Assembly: GCF_002338065.1 (NCBI RefSeq)
Contig: NZ_DDHJ01000010.1
Location: 1 to 64,000 of the forward strand
Reading direction: 5' to 3'
Length of the DNA: 64,000 nucleotides
Origin: Pseudomonas sp. UBA1879
GTDB lineage: Bacteria > Pseudomonadota > Gammaproteobacteria > Pseudomonadales > Pseudomonadaceae
A program made the translations under genes and the position numbers. Positions 16,586 to 24,893 of the stretch are shown here, piece after piece (the first letter of the stretch is position 1; every line of letters begins with the position of its first letter). The notes below the pieces were generated by a model, which searched no databases, had not been told where the DNA came from, and was given only the letters and a program-made list of their open reading frames with translations.

Positions 16586-17518
16586 ATGGCTGGTGTATTG
16601 GATTCAGTGAACCAGCGCACTCAACTGGTAGGGCAGAACCGCCTTGAGCTGCTGTTGTTCCGTCTGGACGGCAAGCAGTTGTATGGGATCAACGTGTTCA
16701 AGGTAAAAGAGGTGCTTCAGTGCCCAAAACTTACCCATATGCCCAAATCCAGTCCGATTGTGCGCGGAGTGGCCAACATTCGTGGCGGGACCATCCCGAT
16801 CCTCGATCTAGCGATGGCAACCGGGGCGACGGCGCTCGGCAACGTTGATAACGCGTTCGTGATCATTACCGAATACAACACCAAGATTCAGGGCTTTCTG
16901 GTGCATTCGGTGGAACGCATCGTCAACATGAACTGGGAAGACATTCACCCGCCACCCAAGGGCACCGGTCGCGACCACTACCTCACGGCGGTGACGCGGC
17001 TGGACAATCAGTTGGTGGAAATCATCGACGTGGAGAAAATCCTCGCCGAGGTGGCGCCGGTATCGGAAAACATCTCCGCCGGGGTGGTCAGTGCCGAGGT
17101 TCAGCACAAGGCCATTTCGCTGCGGGTGCTGACGGTCGATGACTCGTCGGTGGCGCGCAAGCAGGTCACCCGTTGCCTGCAAACCGTAGGCGTGGAAGTC
17201 ACGGCGTTGAATGACGGTCGTCAGGCGTTGGATTTCCTGCGCAAACTGGTGGACGAAGGCAAAAAGCCTGAAGAAGAGTTTCTGATGATGATCTCCGACA
17301 TTGAAATGCCGGAGATGGATGGCTACACCTTGACTGCCGAGATCCGCAGCGATCCGCGCATGCAGAAGCTGCACATCATCTTGCATACTTCGCTGTCCGG
17401 GGTTTTCAACCAGGCCATGGTGAAGAAGGTGGGTGCCGACGATTTCCTGGCCAAGTTCCGGCCGGACGATCTGGCTGCGCGCGTGGTGGATCGTATCAAG
17501 GCGGCAGATATCAGCTGA
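16586..17518 (+). CDS. cheV: CheV chemotaxis coupling/receiver protein
   Basis: A 310-residue protein with an N-terminal CheW-like domain (about residues 18-165, KQLYGINVFKVKEVL) and a C-terminal response-regulator domain (about 185-308). The phospho-acceptor is in MISDIEMPEMDGYT (Asp238), with TVDDSS and the conserved Lys of FLAKF. It couples chemoreceptors to CheA and is tuned by phosphorylation. GGGAAGGAG lies just before the ATG at 16586. It is followed after 45 bases by cheR, giving the usual Pseudomonas cheVR pair next to flgAMN. Confidence 0.94.
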   Translation: MAGVLDSVNQRTQLVGQNRLELLLFRLDGKQLYGINVFKVKEVLQCPKLTHMPKSSPIVRGVANIRGGTIPILDLAMATGATALGNVDNAFVIITEYNTKIQGFLVHSVERIVNMNWEDIHPPPKGTGRDHYLTAVTRLDNQLVEIIDVEKILAEVAPVSENISAGVVSAEVQHKAISLRVLTVDDSSVARKQVTRCLQTVGVEVTALNDGRQALDFLRKLVDEGKKPEEEFLMMISDIEMPEMDGYTLTAEIRSDPRMQKLHIILHTSLSGVFNQAMVKKVGADDFLAKFRPDDLAARVVDRIKAADIS

Positions 17519-17563
17519 GGAGGGGCTTTCCCTCCTTGCTGTTCACATGATTTGAGAGGCGGC

Positions 17564-18391
17564 ATGTCTACAGGTAATTTGGATTTTGAACAGTTCCGGG
17601 TCTTCCTGGAAAAAGCCTGTGGCATTTTGCTGGGTGAAAACAAACAGTATCTGGTGTCCAGTCGCCTGAACAAGCTGATGGAGCAGCAAGGGCTCAAGTC
17701 GCTGGGGGAGTTGATCCAGCGTATCCAGAGCCAGCCGCGCAGCGGATTGCGCGAGCAGGTGGTGGATGCCATGACGACCAACGAAACCCTCTGGTTTCGG
17801 GACACTTACCCATTTGAGGTGCTCAAGAACAAAGTATTGCCGGAGCAGATCAAGGCCAGCCCGGGTTTGCGTCCACGTATCTGGTCGGCAGCCTGTTCGT
17901 CGGGGCAGGAACCCTATTCGCTGTCGATGTCGATCGATGAATTCGAGCGCAGCAACCCAGGACAGTTGAAGGCCGGCGCGCAAATCGTCGCGACGGATTT
18001 GTCAGGCAGCATGCTGAACAACTGCAAAACCGGGGAATACGACAGCCTGGCGATTGGCCGGGGGCTGTCACCGGACCGTCTGCAGCGTTATTTCGATCAG
18101 AAAACCCCTGGCCGCTGGACGGTCAAGGCGCCGATCAAGAACCGGGTGGAGTTTCGCTCCTTCAACCTGTTGGACAGTTATGCGGCGCTGGGCAAGTTCG
18201 ACATCGTGTTTTGCCGCAACGTGTTGATCTACTTTTCGGCTGAGGTGAAGAAAGACATCCTGCTGCGCATTCACGCGACGTTGAAGCCGGGCGGGTATTT
18301 GTTCCTTGGCGCGTCGGAAGCGTTGAATGGATTGCCGGATCATTACCAGATGGTGCAGTGCAGTCCCGGGATTATTTATCAGGCCAAGTGA
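17564..18391 (+). CDS. cheR: CheR chemoreceptor methyltransferase
   Basis: A 275-residue SAM-dependent enzyme that methylates glutamates of chemoreceptors. The helical N-terminal domain (about 1-85) contains TTNETLWFRD. The Rossmann-like catalytic domain carries the SAM motif IWSAACSSGQEPYS and FCRNVLIYF. The start ATG at 17564 is preceded by GAGAGGCGG. It is the second gene of cheVR and is followed by a terminator. Nothing in the active site is missing. Confidence 0.95.
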   Translation: MSTGNLDFEQFRVFLEKACGILLGENKQYLVSSRLNKLMEQQGLKSLGELIQRIQSQPRSGLREQVVDAMTTNETLWFRDTYPFEVLKNKVLPEQIKASPGLRPRIWSAACSSGQEPYSLSMSIDEFERSNPGQLKAGAQIVATDLSGSMLNNCKTGEYDSLAIGRGLSPDRLQRYFDQKTPGRWTVKAPIKNRVEFRSFNLLDSYAALGKFDIVFCRNVLIYFSAEVKKDILLRIHATLKPGGYLFLGASEALNGLPDHYQMVQCSPGIIYQAK

Positions 18392-18414
18392 TTGTGGGTT
18401 GAACGATGGCCCTG

Positions 18415-18442
18415 AACCCCGCTGCGGCGGGGTTTTTCTTTT
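18415..18442 (+). terminator. Terminator after cheVR
   Basis: AACCCCGC, loop TGC, GGCGGGGTT followed by a T-rich tract, 23 bases after the cheR stop. Confidence 0.9.
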
Positions 18443-18875
18443 TTGAGAATTGAATAGGTATGTCGTTCCTGGCCGCAGGCCGTGGGAGATTCTATGCTCG
18501 CTGGCAAACCGCATTCCCAGCGAGCCGGCTCCCACGAGGGTCGTGCATAGGTCATGAAATCTGCGACCGACGTCGTATCCGTTGGCTTGCCGACGGTCCA
18601 TTGCGCAGCGATGGCAACGCTTGTCCACGGGGTGGGTCAGGTAAACCGCGCTGTCAGGTTTTGCTGTCGCTTCGGTCGGATGCGACCCCGGGCCGAGCGC
18701 GAGCGAGCAATGCGCCTACGCCTTCGGTAGAAGCGGCAGGGGGCGCATGAACCGGCAAAAAAACGACACCTCCCTTGCCGCTTTCCTCTCCGACAGCGGA
18801 AATCACTTGCCGCTTTTCTGGCATCGCCATCTGCCAAAATCCCTGAAACCCCGCAAATACAGGCGCTTCGAAAAC
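18443..18875. repeat. REP-containing intergenic region before flgB
   Basis: No gene is supported here. Positions 18481-18536 form an inverted REP pair (CGTGGGAG... and ...CCGGCTCCCACG). Positions 18541-18581 hold a 40-base segment (starting TCGTGCATAGGTC) repeated near 38006. A degenerate REP half (CTACGCCTTCGGTAGAAGC) lies at 18714-18732 and resembles the one at 52818-52836. Confidence 0.65.
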
Positions 18876-18891
18876 TGGCACGGCCCTTGCT
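18876..18891 (+). promoter_or_regulatory. RpoN (sigma-54) promoter for flgBCDE
   Basis: TGGCACGGCCCTTGCT is a perfect match to TGGCACG-N4-TTGCW with the invariant GG/GC spacing. It is 45 bases before the flgB start. In P. aeruginosa this operon is RpoN/FleR dependent. Confidence 0.94.
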
Positions 18892-18936
18892 ATCTCTCTG
18901 TCACGAACATCTGGTCAACCGACAAAGGTTCCCGAC

Positions 18937-19344
18937 ATGAGCATCAGCTTCGAAAACGCACTGGGCATCCACGAGAAAGCGCTGAACTTCCGCGCCCAAC
19001 GTGCCGAAGTGCTGGCCAACAACATCACCAACGCCGACACGCCGAATTACAAGGCGCGCGACCTGGATTTTTCCAAGGTGTTGGCCGCTGAAAGCGACAA
19101 GGCCAAGAACGGCACGTTCGCCCTGAACACCACCAACAGCCATCACATCGAAGCCAGTGGCATGGATTCGGGCGAGGCGAGCTTGCTGTATCGCACGCCG
19201 TCGCAGCCGTCGCTGGACCAGAACACCGTCGACTCTCAGGTCGAGAACGCCAATTACGCCGAGAACGCCATCGGCTTTCAGGCCAGTTTCACCTTGCTCA
19301 ACAGTAAGTTCAAAGGGCTGGTCTCAGCCTTGCGCGGAGAGTAA
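18937..19344 (+). CDS. flgB: FlgB, proximal rod protein
   Basis: A 135-residue rod subunit with the conserved axial-protein N-terminal motif RAEVLANNITNADTPNYKARD (key part ANNITNADTPNYKA) and the C-terminal coiled segment (FQASFTLLNSKFKGLVSALRG). FlgB polymerises on the MS ring side of the rod and is exported by the flagellar type III system without a cleaved signal. It is the first gene of flgBCDE behind a strong RpoN promoter and is 3 bases from flgC. Confidence 0.96.
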   Translation: MSISFENALGIHEKALNFRAQRAEVLANNITNADTPNYKARDLDFSKVLAAESDKAKNGTFALNTTNSHHIEASGMDSGEASLLYRTPSQPSLDQNTVDSQVENANYAENAIGFQASFTLLNSKFKGLVSALRGE

Positions 19345-19347
19345 TTC

Positions 19348-19791
19348 ATGTCTCTATCCAGTGTTTTCAATATTGCCGGTAGCGGCATGAGTGCCCAGAA
19401 CACTCGTCTGAACACCGTGGCCAGTAACATCGCCAACGCCGAAACCGTGTCGTCGAGCATGGATAAAACCTACCGCGCCCGTCACCCGGTGTTCGCCACC
19501 GTGTTTCAGGGGCAGCAGGCGGGCGGCAGTGCGTCGTTGTTCGAAGACCAGGGCCAGGCCGGTGCCGGAGTTCAGGTGTCCGGCATCGTCGAGGATGCCT
19601 CCAATCTGGAAGCCCGTTACGAGCCTAATCACCCGGCGGCTGACAAGAACGGCTACGTGTATTACCCGAACGTGAACGTCGTCAACGAAATGGCCGACAT
19701 GATCTCGGCCAGCCGTTCGTTCCAGACCAACGCGGAAATCATGAGTACCGCGAAGACAATGATGCAGAAGGTCCTGACCCTCGGTCAGTGA
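19348..19791 (+). CDS. flgC: FlgC, proximal rod protein
   Basis: A 147-residue rod subunit. The N-terminus has the axial motif SGMSAQNTRLNTVASNIANAETV. The C-terminus has the FlgC-typical YYPNVNVVNEMADMISASRSFQTN followed by AKTMMQKVLTL. Length and both ends are standard. It lies between flgB and flgD with short spacers and is certainly part of the same transcript. Confidence 0.96.
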   Translation: MSLSSVFNIAGSGMSAQNTRLNTVASNIANAETVSSSMDKTYRARHPVFATVFQGQQAGGSASLFEDQGQAGAGVQVSGIVEDASNLEARYEPNHPAADKNGYVYYPNVNVVNEMADMISASRSFQTNAEIMSTAKTMMQKVLTLGQ

Positions 19792-19806
19792 TAAGGGGCG
19801 AATGTC

Positions 19807-20502
19807 ATGACCGCTGTAAATAACAACACCACGAGCGACTACCTCAAGTCGCTGCAAGCGCCGACCTCCGGGAAGGCGGGCGACAGCAATACCGGCGCCA
19901 GCAGCCTGGGTAAAGACTCTTTCCTGAAGTTGCTGGTCACGCAACTGCAGAACCAGAACCCTCTGGACCCGCAGGACAACAGCCAGTTCGTGGCGCAGTT
20001 GGCGCAGTTCAGCAGTGTCGAAAGCTTGCAGAATCTGAACACATCGGTCGACGCGATTGGCGGCATGTATCAGTCGTCCCAAGCGTTGCAGGCGTCTTCT
20101 CTGGTCGGCCGTTCGGTGATCTTCGAAGGCAGTGCTACCACCGTCGACACCGCCAAGGGCATGACCGGTCAGGCCGTTCTGCCATCGGCCAGCACCCTCA
20201 CCACCGTCAAGGTCTACGACAGCACCGGCAGCGTGGTGCGCACGCTGGACCTGGGCGAGCAAAAAGCCGGCACCATCCCCTTCGCGTGGGATGGCAAGGA
20301 CGATGCGGGCGAGCCCCTGGCCTCCGGCGACTACACCTTCAAAGCCAGTGGCGCGCTGGATGGCAAGAACACAGGCCTGACCACCTACCTGCCGGCAACG
20401 GTCAGCAGCGTGACCATGGGCACGGCAGGCAGTCCTCTGACACTCAATCTGGCCAACGGCTCTACCATCGCCTTGACCAAAGTTCAACAAATCGGAATCT
20501 AG
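19807..20502 (+). CDS. flgD: FlgD, hook-capping scaffold
   Basis: A 231-residue hook cap. The conserved N-terminal block (KDSFLKLLVTQLQNQNPLDP, then QFVAQLAQFSSVESLQNLN, residues about 35-80) drives assembly. The C-terminal part contains a Tudor-like/FlgD-Ig fold (VYDSTGSVVRTLDLGEQKAG, FAWDGKDDAGEPL). It lies 15 bases after flgC. FlgD is removed once hook polymerisation by FlgE ends. Confidence 0.95.
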   Translation: MTAVNNNTTSDYLKSLQAPTSGKAGDSNTGASSLGKDSFLKLLVTQLQNQNPLDPQDNSQFVAQLAQFSSVESLQNLNTSVDAIGGMYQSSQALQASSLVGRSVIFEGSATTVDTAKGMTGQAVLPSASTLTTVKVYDSTGSVVRTLDLGEQKAGTIPFAWDGKDDAGEPLASGDYTFKASGALDGKNTGLTTYLPATVSSVTMGTAGSPLTLNLANGSTIALTKVQQIGI

Positions 20503-20530
20503 AGCCGACTCGACGGCGCAGGAGTGAAAC

Positions 20531-21847
20531 ATGTCTTTCAATATCGGTCTGAGTGGGCTCTACGCAGCGAATAAAAGTCTCGACGTGGCGGGCAACAACA
20601 TCGCCAACGTCGCTACCGTCGGCTTCAAGGCCTCCCGTGCGGAATTCGCCGACCAATACGCGCAATCCATCCGTGGCACCTCCGGTGGCACCGACGTGGG
20701 CAGCGGCGTACGCACCGCTGCGGTGACCCAACAGTTCACCCAGGGTTCGCTGACCACTGGCACCGGCCGTGACCTGGACCTTGCCATCAACGGCAACGGT
20801 TTCTTCATGATGAGCAACAACGGCGAGAAGCTGTACACCCGTGCGGGCAACTTCCACACCGATACCGCTGGCAACATCATCGACAACGCCGGCAATAACT
20901 TGCAGGGCTATGCCACGGACGCCAACGGCAACGTGATGACGGGTGTGCTGACCAACCTCAGGGTCGACACCTCGAACATGCAACCGAAGGCCACCAGCGA
21001 GATTTCAATCAAATCGAACCTGGACTCGTCGAAACCGGTCTCGACCGGTGCGGCGTTCGATCCGGCTGACACCTCGACCTACACCTCCACGTTCAGTACG
21101 CCGATCTACGACAGCCAGGGTAACGAACACACCCTGTCGCAGTATTTCCGCAAGACCGATACCAACTCCTGGACCATGTACAGTCTGATCGACGGGCGCA
21201 GCATCACCGATCCAGAGAACTCGACTGATCCGGCACAGACCCAGTTGCACTTCGATTCCGCTGGCAACCTGCAGACGCCAACGTCGTCCACGGGCGGTGT
21301 GGGCATCAATGCTGACGGCACGTTCAACATCACCGGCTGGATCCCGGCGCAAAGCAAAACCATTGGGTCGACCACGACCTGGGTCGGCAACGGCGCGGCA
21401 TCAGAAACGATCAAACTGGACATGCTGGCGACCTCGCAGACCAACGCGGCCGGCGGTGCGATCTCCAAGACTCAGAACGGTAACTACACCGGGCAGATCA
21501 GTGCCATGAATGTGGACTCCACCGGTAACCTGTTCGCCACGTACACCAACGGTCGATCCAAAGTGATCGGTCAAGTGGCCTTGACCAGCTTCGCCAACGT
21601 CCAGGGTCTGGCACCGGCGGGCGGCACCATGTGGCGCGAAACCTATGCGTCGGGCATCCCGGTCACCGGTGCGCCGGAATCCGGTACGCTGGGCAACATT
21701 ACCGGTTCTGCGCTGGAAGAATCCAACGTCGACCTGACCGGCGAGCTGGTTCAGTTGATCAAGGCGCAAAGCAACTATCAGGCGAACGCAAAAACCATCT
21801 CGACTGAAAGCACCATCCTGCAAACCACGATTCAAATGGTTAACTGA
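20531..21847 (+). CDS. flgE: FlgE, flagellar hook protein
   Basis: A 438-residue hook subunit. The N-terminal D0 motif (LYAANKSLDVAGNNIANVAT) and C-terminal D0 helix (LVQLIKAQSNYQANAKTIST) frame D1 and a single D2-type domain, which contains SQYFRKTDTNSWTMYSLIDG. It completes the flgBCDE operon and is followed by a strong terminator. Unlike the larger paralogue downstream (22090-23901), its central domain is not duplicated, so I take this as the canonical hook gene. Confidence 0.95.
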   Translation: MSFNIGLSGLYAANKSLDVAGNNIANVATVGFKASRAEFADQYAQSIRGTSGGTDVGSGVRTAAVTQQFTQGSLTTGTGRDLDLAINGNGFFMMSNNGEKLYTRAGNFHTDTAGNIIDNAGNNLQGYATDANGNVMTGVLTNLRVDTSNMQPKATSEISIKSNLDSSKPVSTGAAFDPADTSTYTSTFSTPIYDSQGNEHTLSQYFRKTDTNSWTMYSLIDGRSITDPENSTDPAQTQLHFDSAGNLQTPTSSTGGVGINADGTFNITGWIPAQSKTIGSTTTWVGNGAASETIKLDMLATSQTNAAGGAISKTQNGNYTGQISAMNVDSTGNLFATYTNGRSKVIGQVALTSFANVQGLAPAGGTMWRETYASGIPVTGAPESGTLGNITGSALEESNVDLTGELVQLIKAQSNYQANAKTISTESTILQTTIQMVN

Positions 21848-21872
21848 TTCGGCGACGGCCGAGTCCTTCAGA

Positions 21873-21899
21873 AGCCCCTCCTCGGAGGGGCTTTTTTTT
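21873..21899 (+). terminator. Terminator after flgE
   Basis: AGCCCCTCC pairs with GGAGGGGCT and is followed by eight T residues, 26 bases after the flgE stop. It separates flgBCDE from flgE2. Confidence 0.93.
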
Positions 21900-22089
21900 G
21901 CCCGCTTCCCACCCCGCACACATCAAGAGCCGTCCCACTCAATAACTGGAAAATTCCTACTTTCGTCAGTGGGAGAATCGAGGTCGCCGACAAATCAATG
22001 CCATTGAGCCGAGCGTTCGATCGCATTCATTTGCCCGCGAAACCAATGCACTGACGAACGTGTCGTGAACAGCGACTCAGGGAGAGTTC

Positions 22090-23901
22090 ATGTCATTCAA
22101 CATCGCGATCTCCGGATTGAACGCCGCGCATAAACGAATGGAAGTGGCGGGCAACAACATCGCCAACGTTGGCACCACCGGCTTCAAATCATCCCGCGCG
22201 GAATTCTCTGCGCTGTATTCCTCGTCCGCTTTTGGCGGCAGCCGCACCGCTGTAGGCGACGGCGTGCAGCTGGCCAATGTCAGCCAGGACTTCGCCGAAG
22301 GGGGCGCGTTGTCCGGGACCGGCAAACCCCTGGACATGCGCATTCAGGGCAAAGGCTTCTTCGTCATGAGCGACAACGGCGCCGTCAGCTATACCCGCTC
22401 TGGCGCGTTCCATGCCGACGCGGAAAACTATGTCATCGACGCCCATGGCAGCCGTTTGCAGGGCTATGGCGTGAACGCTGACGGCAAGGTCATCAGCGGT
22501 GTTCGCACCGACCTCAAGATCGAAGGCGGCAGCATCGCGCCCAAGGCCACCAGCCGGATCGAGCGCACCCTCAACCTGGACGCCGCCGAGCCTTCACTGG
22601 CCGCTGTTCGCCGCTTCGATGCCAATGACCCGACGACCTACACCCGCATGACCACGCAGACGATCCAGGACGCTGGCGTACCGGCGATCAAGGAGGTGAA
22701 AGGCAAGGACGCCAACGGCAACGACATCATCATCACTGCCGCCCAGCCCGCGATCCCGCCGCAGGACCATCAGCTCAATCAGTATTTCGTCAAGCTCGAT
22801 GACAGCACCTGGACGTCGTACGTGCTGATCGACGGCAGGAATCCGCTCGACCCAGCCAGCGCAGCGCCGCTGGAAATCGGCTTGCGTCAATCCGCCCTCG
22901 GCCAGTTGTCGATGACAGGCAGCACAGCGGCGGTAACGGTGACGAGCAATACAGAATTGTCTCTGCAGGACTGGCGTCCGGCCACCGAGATCAACGGCAC
23001 GTGGGTGCCCAGTCCGGCGGCCAACGCCGGACCGATCAAGTTGCCTCTGCTGGACGCCAGTGGGCCGCTGCTCAATCCGGCCGACCCCGCGATGACGCGC
23101 CCGGTGCCGGCGTTCGATCCCACCGACGTCACCACCTACAACAAGATGTGGCCCGCTGAAGTGTTCGACAGCCTCGGCAACCGACACCTCCTGAGCCAAT
23201 ATTTTGTGAAAGACGGCAACAACAGTTGGAAAACCCACCTGCTGATCGACGGACGCAACCCCCAGGATCCGACCCGAACCGATCCGCTGACCGCCAGCGT
23301 GTTGTTCAGCAGTAACGGCGCAATACAGTCTCTGGTGGGCGGGAATGGCCTGACCGTGGCCGCCAATAAGCTGACCCTCAGCGGTTGGGTGCCCGCCAAG
23401 CCGCTGGACAGCGGCACGCCGGGCGGACAGTGGGGCGCGAATGGTGCGGCAGGCGATGGGCGCGGCATCGTCATCGACCTGAACAAGCTCACCCAGCATC
23501 AGGCGGCATCGGCGAGTTCAGGACTGATTGCGGACGGTCACGCGGCAGGGGAGGCCAATCAGCTGTCCGTCGACAAGAGCGGGATCATCAGCATGAACTT
23601 CAGCAACGGCCTGCATCGCAAGATCGGCCAGGTGATGCTCGCCAGCTTCGCCAATGAACAAGGCCTGAGCCCGATCAGCAATACCCGATGGATCGAAAGC
23701 CATGCGTCCGGCGTAGCGAATTACGACACGCCAGGGTCGGCGAATCTGGGCGGTGTCGTCAGCCAGTCGCTGGAGGGGTCGAACGTCAATCTCACTGACC
23801 AACTGGTGGAATTGATCCAGGCACAGACGGCATACCAGGCCAACTCCAAAACCTTGTCCACCGAGGCAGAGTTGATGCAGACGTTGATCAGAGCGACGTG
23901 A
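22090..23901 (+). CDS. Second FlgE-like hook protein with duplicated central domain
   Basis: A 603-residue FlgE paralogue, 165 residues longer than the adjacent FlgE. The ends are typical hook D0/D1 (AHKRMEVAGNNIANVGTTGF; LVELIQAQTAYQANSKTLST). The centre contains two related D2-type units, about residues 176-320 and 342-464. The first has QYFVKLDDSTWTSYVLIDGR and the second QYFVKDGNNSWKTHLLIDGR, each followed by NPxDP. Unit A carries an extra insertion of about 27 residues (about 196-225). The gene has its own 242-base upstream gap after the flgE terminator, and I see no clear RpoN or FliA promoter there. It could be an alternative hook subunit or a hook-surface variant; function is inferred. 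Confidence 0.85.
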   Translation: MSFNIAISGLNAAHKRMEVAGNNIANVGTTGFKSSRAEFSALYSSSAFGGSRTAVGDGVQLANVSQDFAEGGALSGTGKPLDMRIQGKGFFVMSDNGAVSYTRSGAFHADAENYVIDAHGSRLQGYGVNADGKVISGVRTDLKIEGGSIAPKATSRIERTLNLDAAEPSLAAVRRFDANDPTTYTRMTTQTIQDAGVPAIKEVKGKDANGNDIIITAAQPAIPPQDHQLNQYFVKLDDSTWTSYVLIDGRNPLDPASAAPLEIGLRQSALGQLSMTGSTAAVTVTSNTELSLQDWRPATEINGTWVPSPAANAGPIKLPLLDASGPLLNPADPAMTRPVPAFDPTDVTTYNKMWPAEVFDSLGNRHLLSQYFVKDGNNSWKTHLLIDGRNPQDPTRTDPLTASVLFSSNGAIQSLVGGNGLTVAANKLTLSGWVPAKPLDSGTPGGQWGANGAAGDGRGIVIDLNKLTQHQAASASSGLIADGHAAGEANQLSVDKSGIISMNFSNGLHRKIGQVMLASFANEQGLSPISNTRWIESHASGVANYDTPGSANLGGVVSQSLEGSNVNLTDQLVELIQAQTAYQANSKTLSTEAELMQTLIRAT

Positions 23902-24441
23902 TACCGAGTCGGGCAGTTGCAGAAAGCTTGGGGAGGGCGTGCTTATAGGGTTATCCCTGAACCCGCAGGAGCTGCGGAAGGGAGGAGCGACGGCTGCGAT
24001 GGCGTCGGGTCAGTCACCACTGTGGTATCTGACATTCCGCATCGCGGCCGTCGTGCCTCCGGCGGCTCCTACCCATACCGCAGCGTTCGGGCGTCATTCG
24101 GCCGATTCACTCAATCGCTGCGATCGTGCCTTCCCGCTGAATGAACACAATCCCTGTAGGAGCCGCAGCGTTCGGGCGTCATTCGGCCGATTCACGCCAT
24201 CGCAGCGATCGTGCCTTCCCCCTGAATGAACACAATCCCTGTAGGAGCCGCCGGAGGCACGACGGCCGCGATGACGGTGTGTCAGATCACACAGCTGCAG
24301 TTGACCCGCCGCGATGGCGGGGTGTCAGACCGCGCATCTGCAACTGAGCCACCGCGTTCGGCCGTCGTCCCCCCCCTCCTACAAGATTGGCGGCGTGCAG
24401 AAACGTCGGGCTGCAAACCGATACCGGACGGCATCACCCAT
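23902..24441. repeat. REP-flanked tandem repeat region between flgE2 and flgF
   Basis: No gene is supported. A 32-base arm (24041-24072, ATCGCGGCCGTCGTGCCTCC...) recurs as an exact inverted copy at 24241-24272. Between and overlapping the second arm are two tandem 85-base units (24081-24165 and 24166-24250), nearly identical and each ending GTAGGAGCCG. A degenerate third REP-like stretch follows to about 24385. The same REP family builds the array at 37160-37990. Confidence 0.8.
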
Positions 24442-24621
24442 TCATATCGAACAATCCGACTTCACGAACGCCCCACTGATCCGGGTCCAGCCCTTGCCGG
24501 GGCTGGTCTGGGCGCAGATCGTGGTGTGTTGCCCCTGCCACCAGTAATAAGGCGCCGGGGCGGCGATGGCTGAGGCGGACAGGGCCGCGAGGGTGAGGAG
24601 CAGGGCGGAGCGCAGACGCAT
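24442..24621 (-). CDS. Small secreted protein with cysteine pair
   Basis: A 59-residue protein read from 24621 (MRLRSALLLTLAAL), preceded on the minus strand by CAGGA 9 bases upstream. Residues 1 to about 22 form a clear signal peptide ending SAIAA|AP. The mature part is short, contains YYWWQ, ICAQTSPGKGW and two cysteines (about positions 38 and 57), and has no other domain I recognise. The WWQ...CAQ.SPG.GW pattern resembles small conserved Pseudomonas hypothetical proteins I have seen, but I cannot name a family. It lies opposite to the flagellar genes, in the REP-rich gap, so it is probably not part of the flagellar operon. Confidence 0.6.
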   Translation of the reverse strand: MRLRSALLLTLAALSASAIAAPAPYYWWQGQHTTICAQTSPGKGWTRISGAFVKSDCSI

Positions 24622-24823
24622 GACGGGATTCCTGTGGCAAACGGCCGATTGAACCAATGGCTGCAATTATCGCTCCGGGCGCGAAATTTTTTTGGCGGCG
24701 GCAAGGCCCGATGGTGAAGAAAGTGGCGGTCCACCGTCGCGGTCGAATTCCGCGGTCGGGTCAGCGCGCGATCTCGGCCAATAACCATTGGCGAATCAGC
24801 GCTTTGTATCACGTCTGAAAAAC

Positions 24824-24839
24824 TGGTTCGATTATTGCT
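24824..24839 (+). promoter_or_regulatory. RpoN (sigma-54) promoter for flgFGHIJKL
   Basis: TGGTTCGATTATTGCT keeps the GG-N10-GC spacing and the TTGCT -12 element; the -24 element deviates at two positions. It lies 55 bases before the flgF GTG start and matches the known RpoN control of this operon in P. aeruginosa. Confidence 0.8.
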
Positions 24840-24893
24840 ATGGCCTCTGCAGTACAGCTACAGGCGGCAAGCGTCTGTCGGAGGAGGAAGACT

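Noticed and set aside
21900..22089. RpoN or FliA promoter for flgE2
   Set aside because: The only GG/GC-like spacing near the poly-T terminator is 9 bases rather than 10, and no TAAA-N15 element is found.
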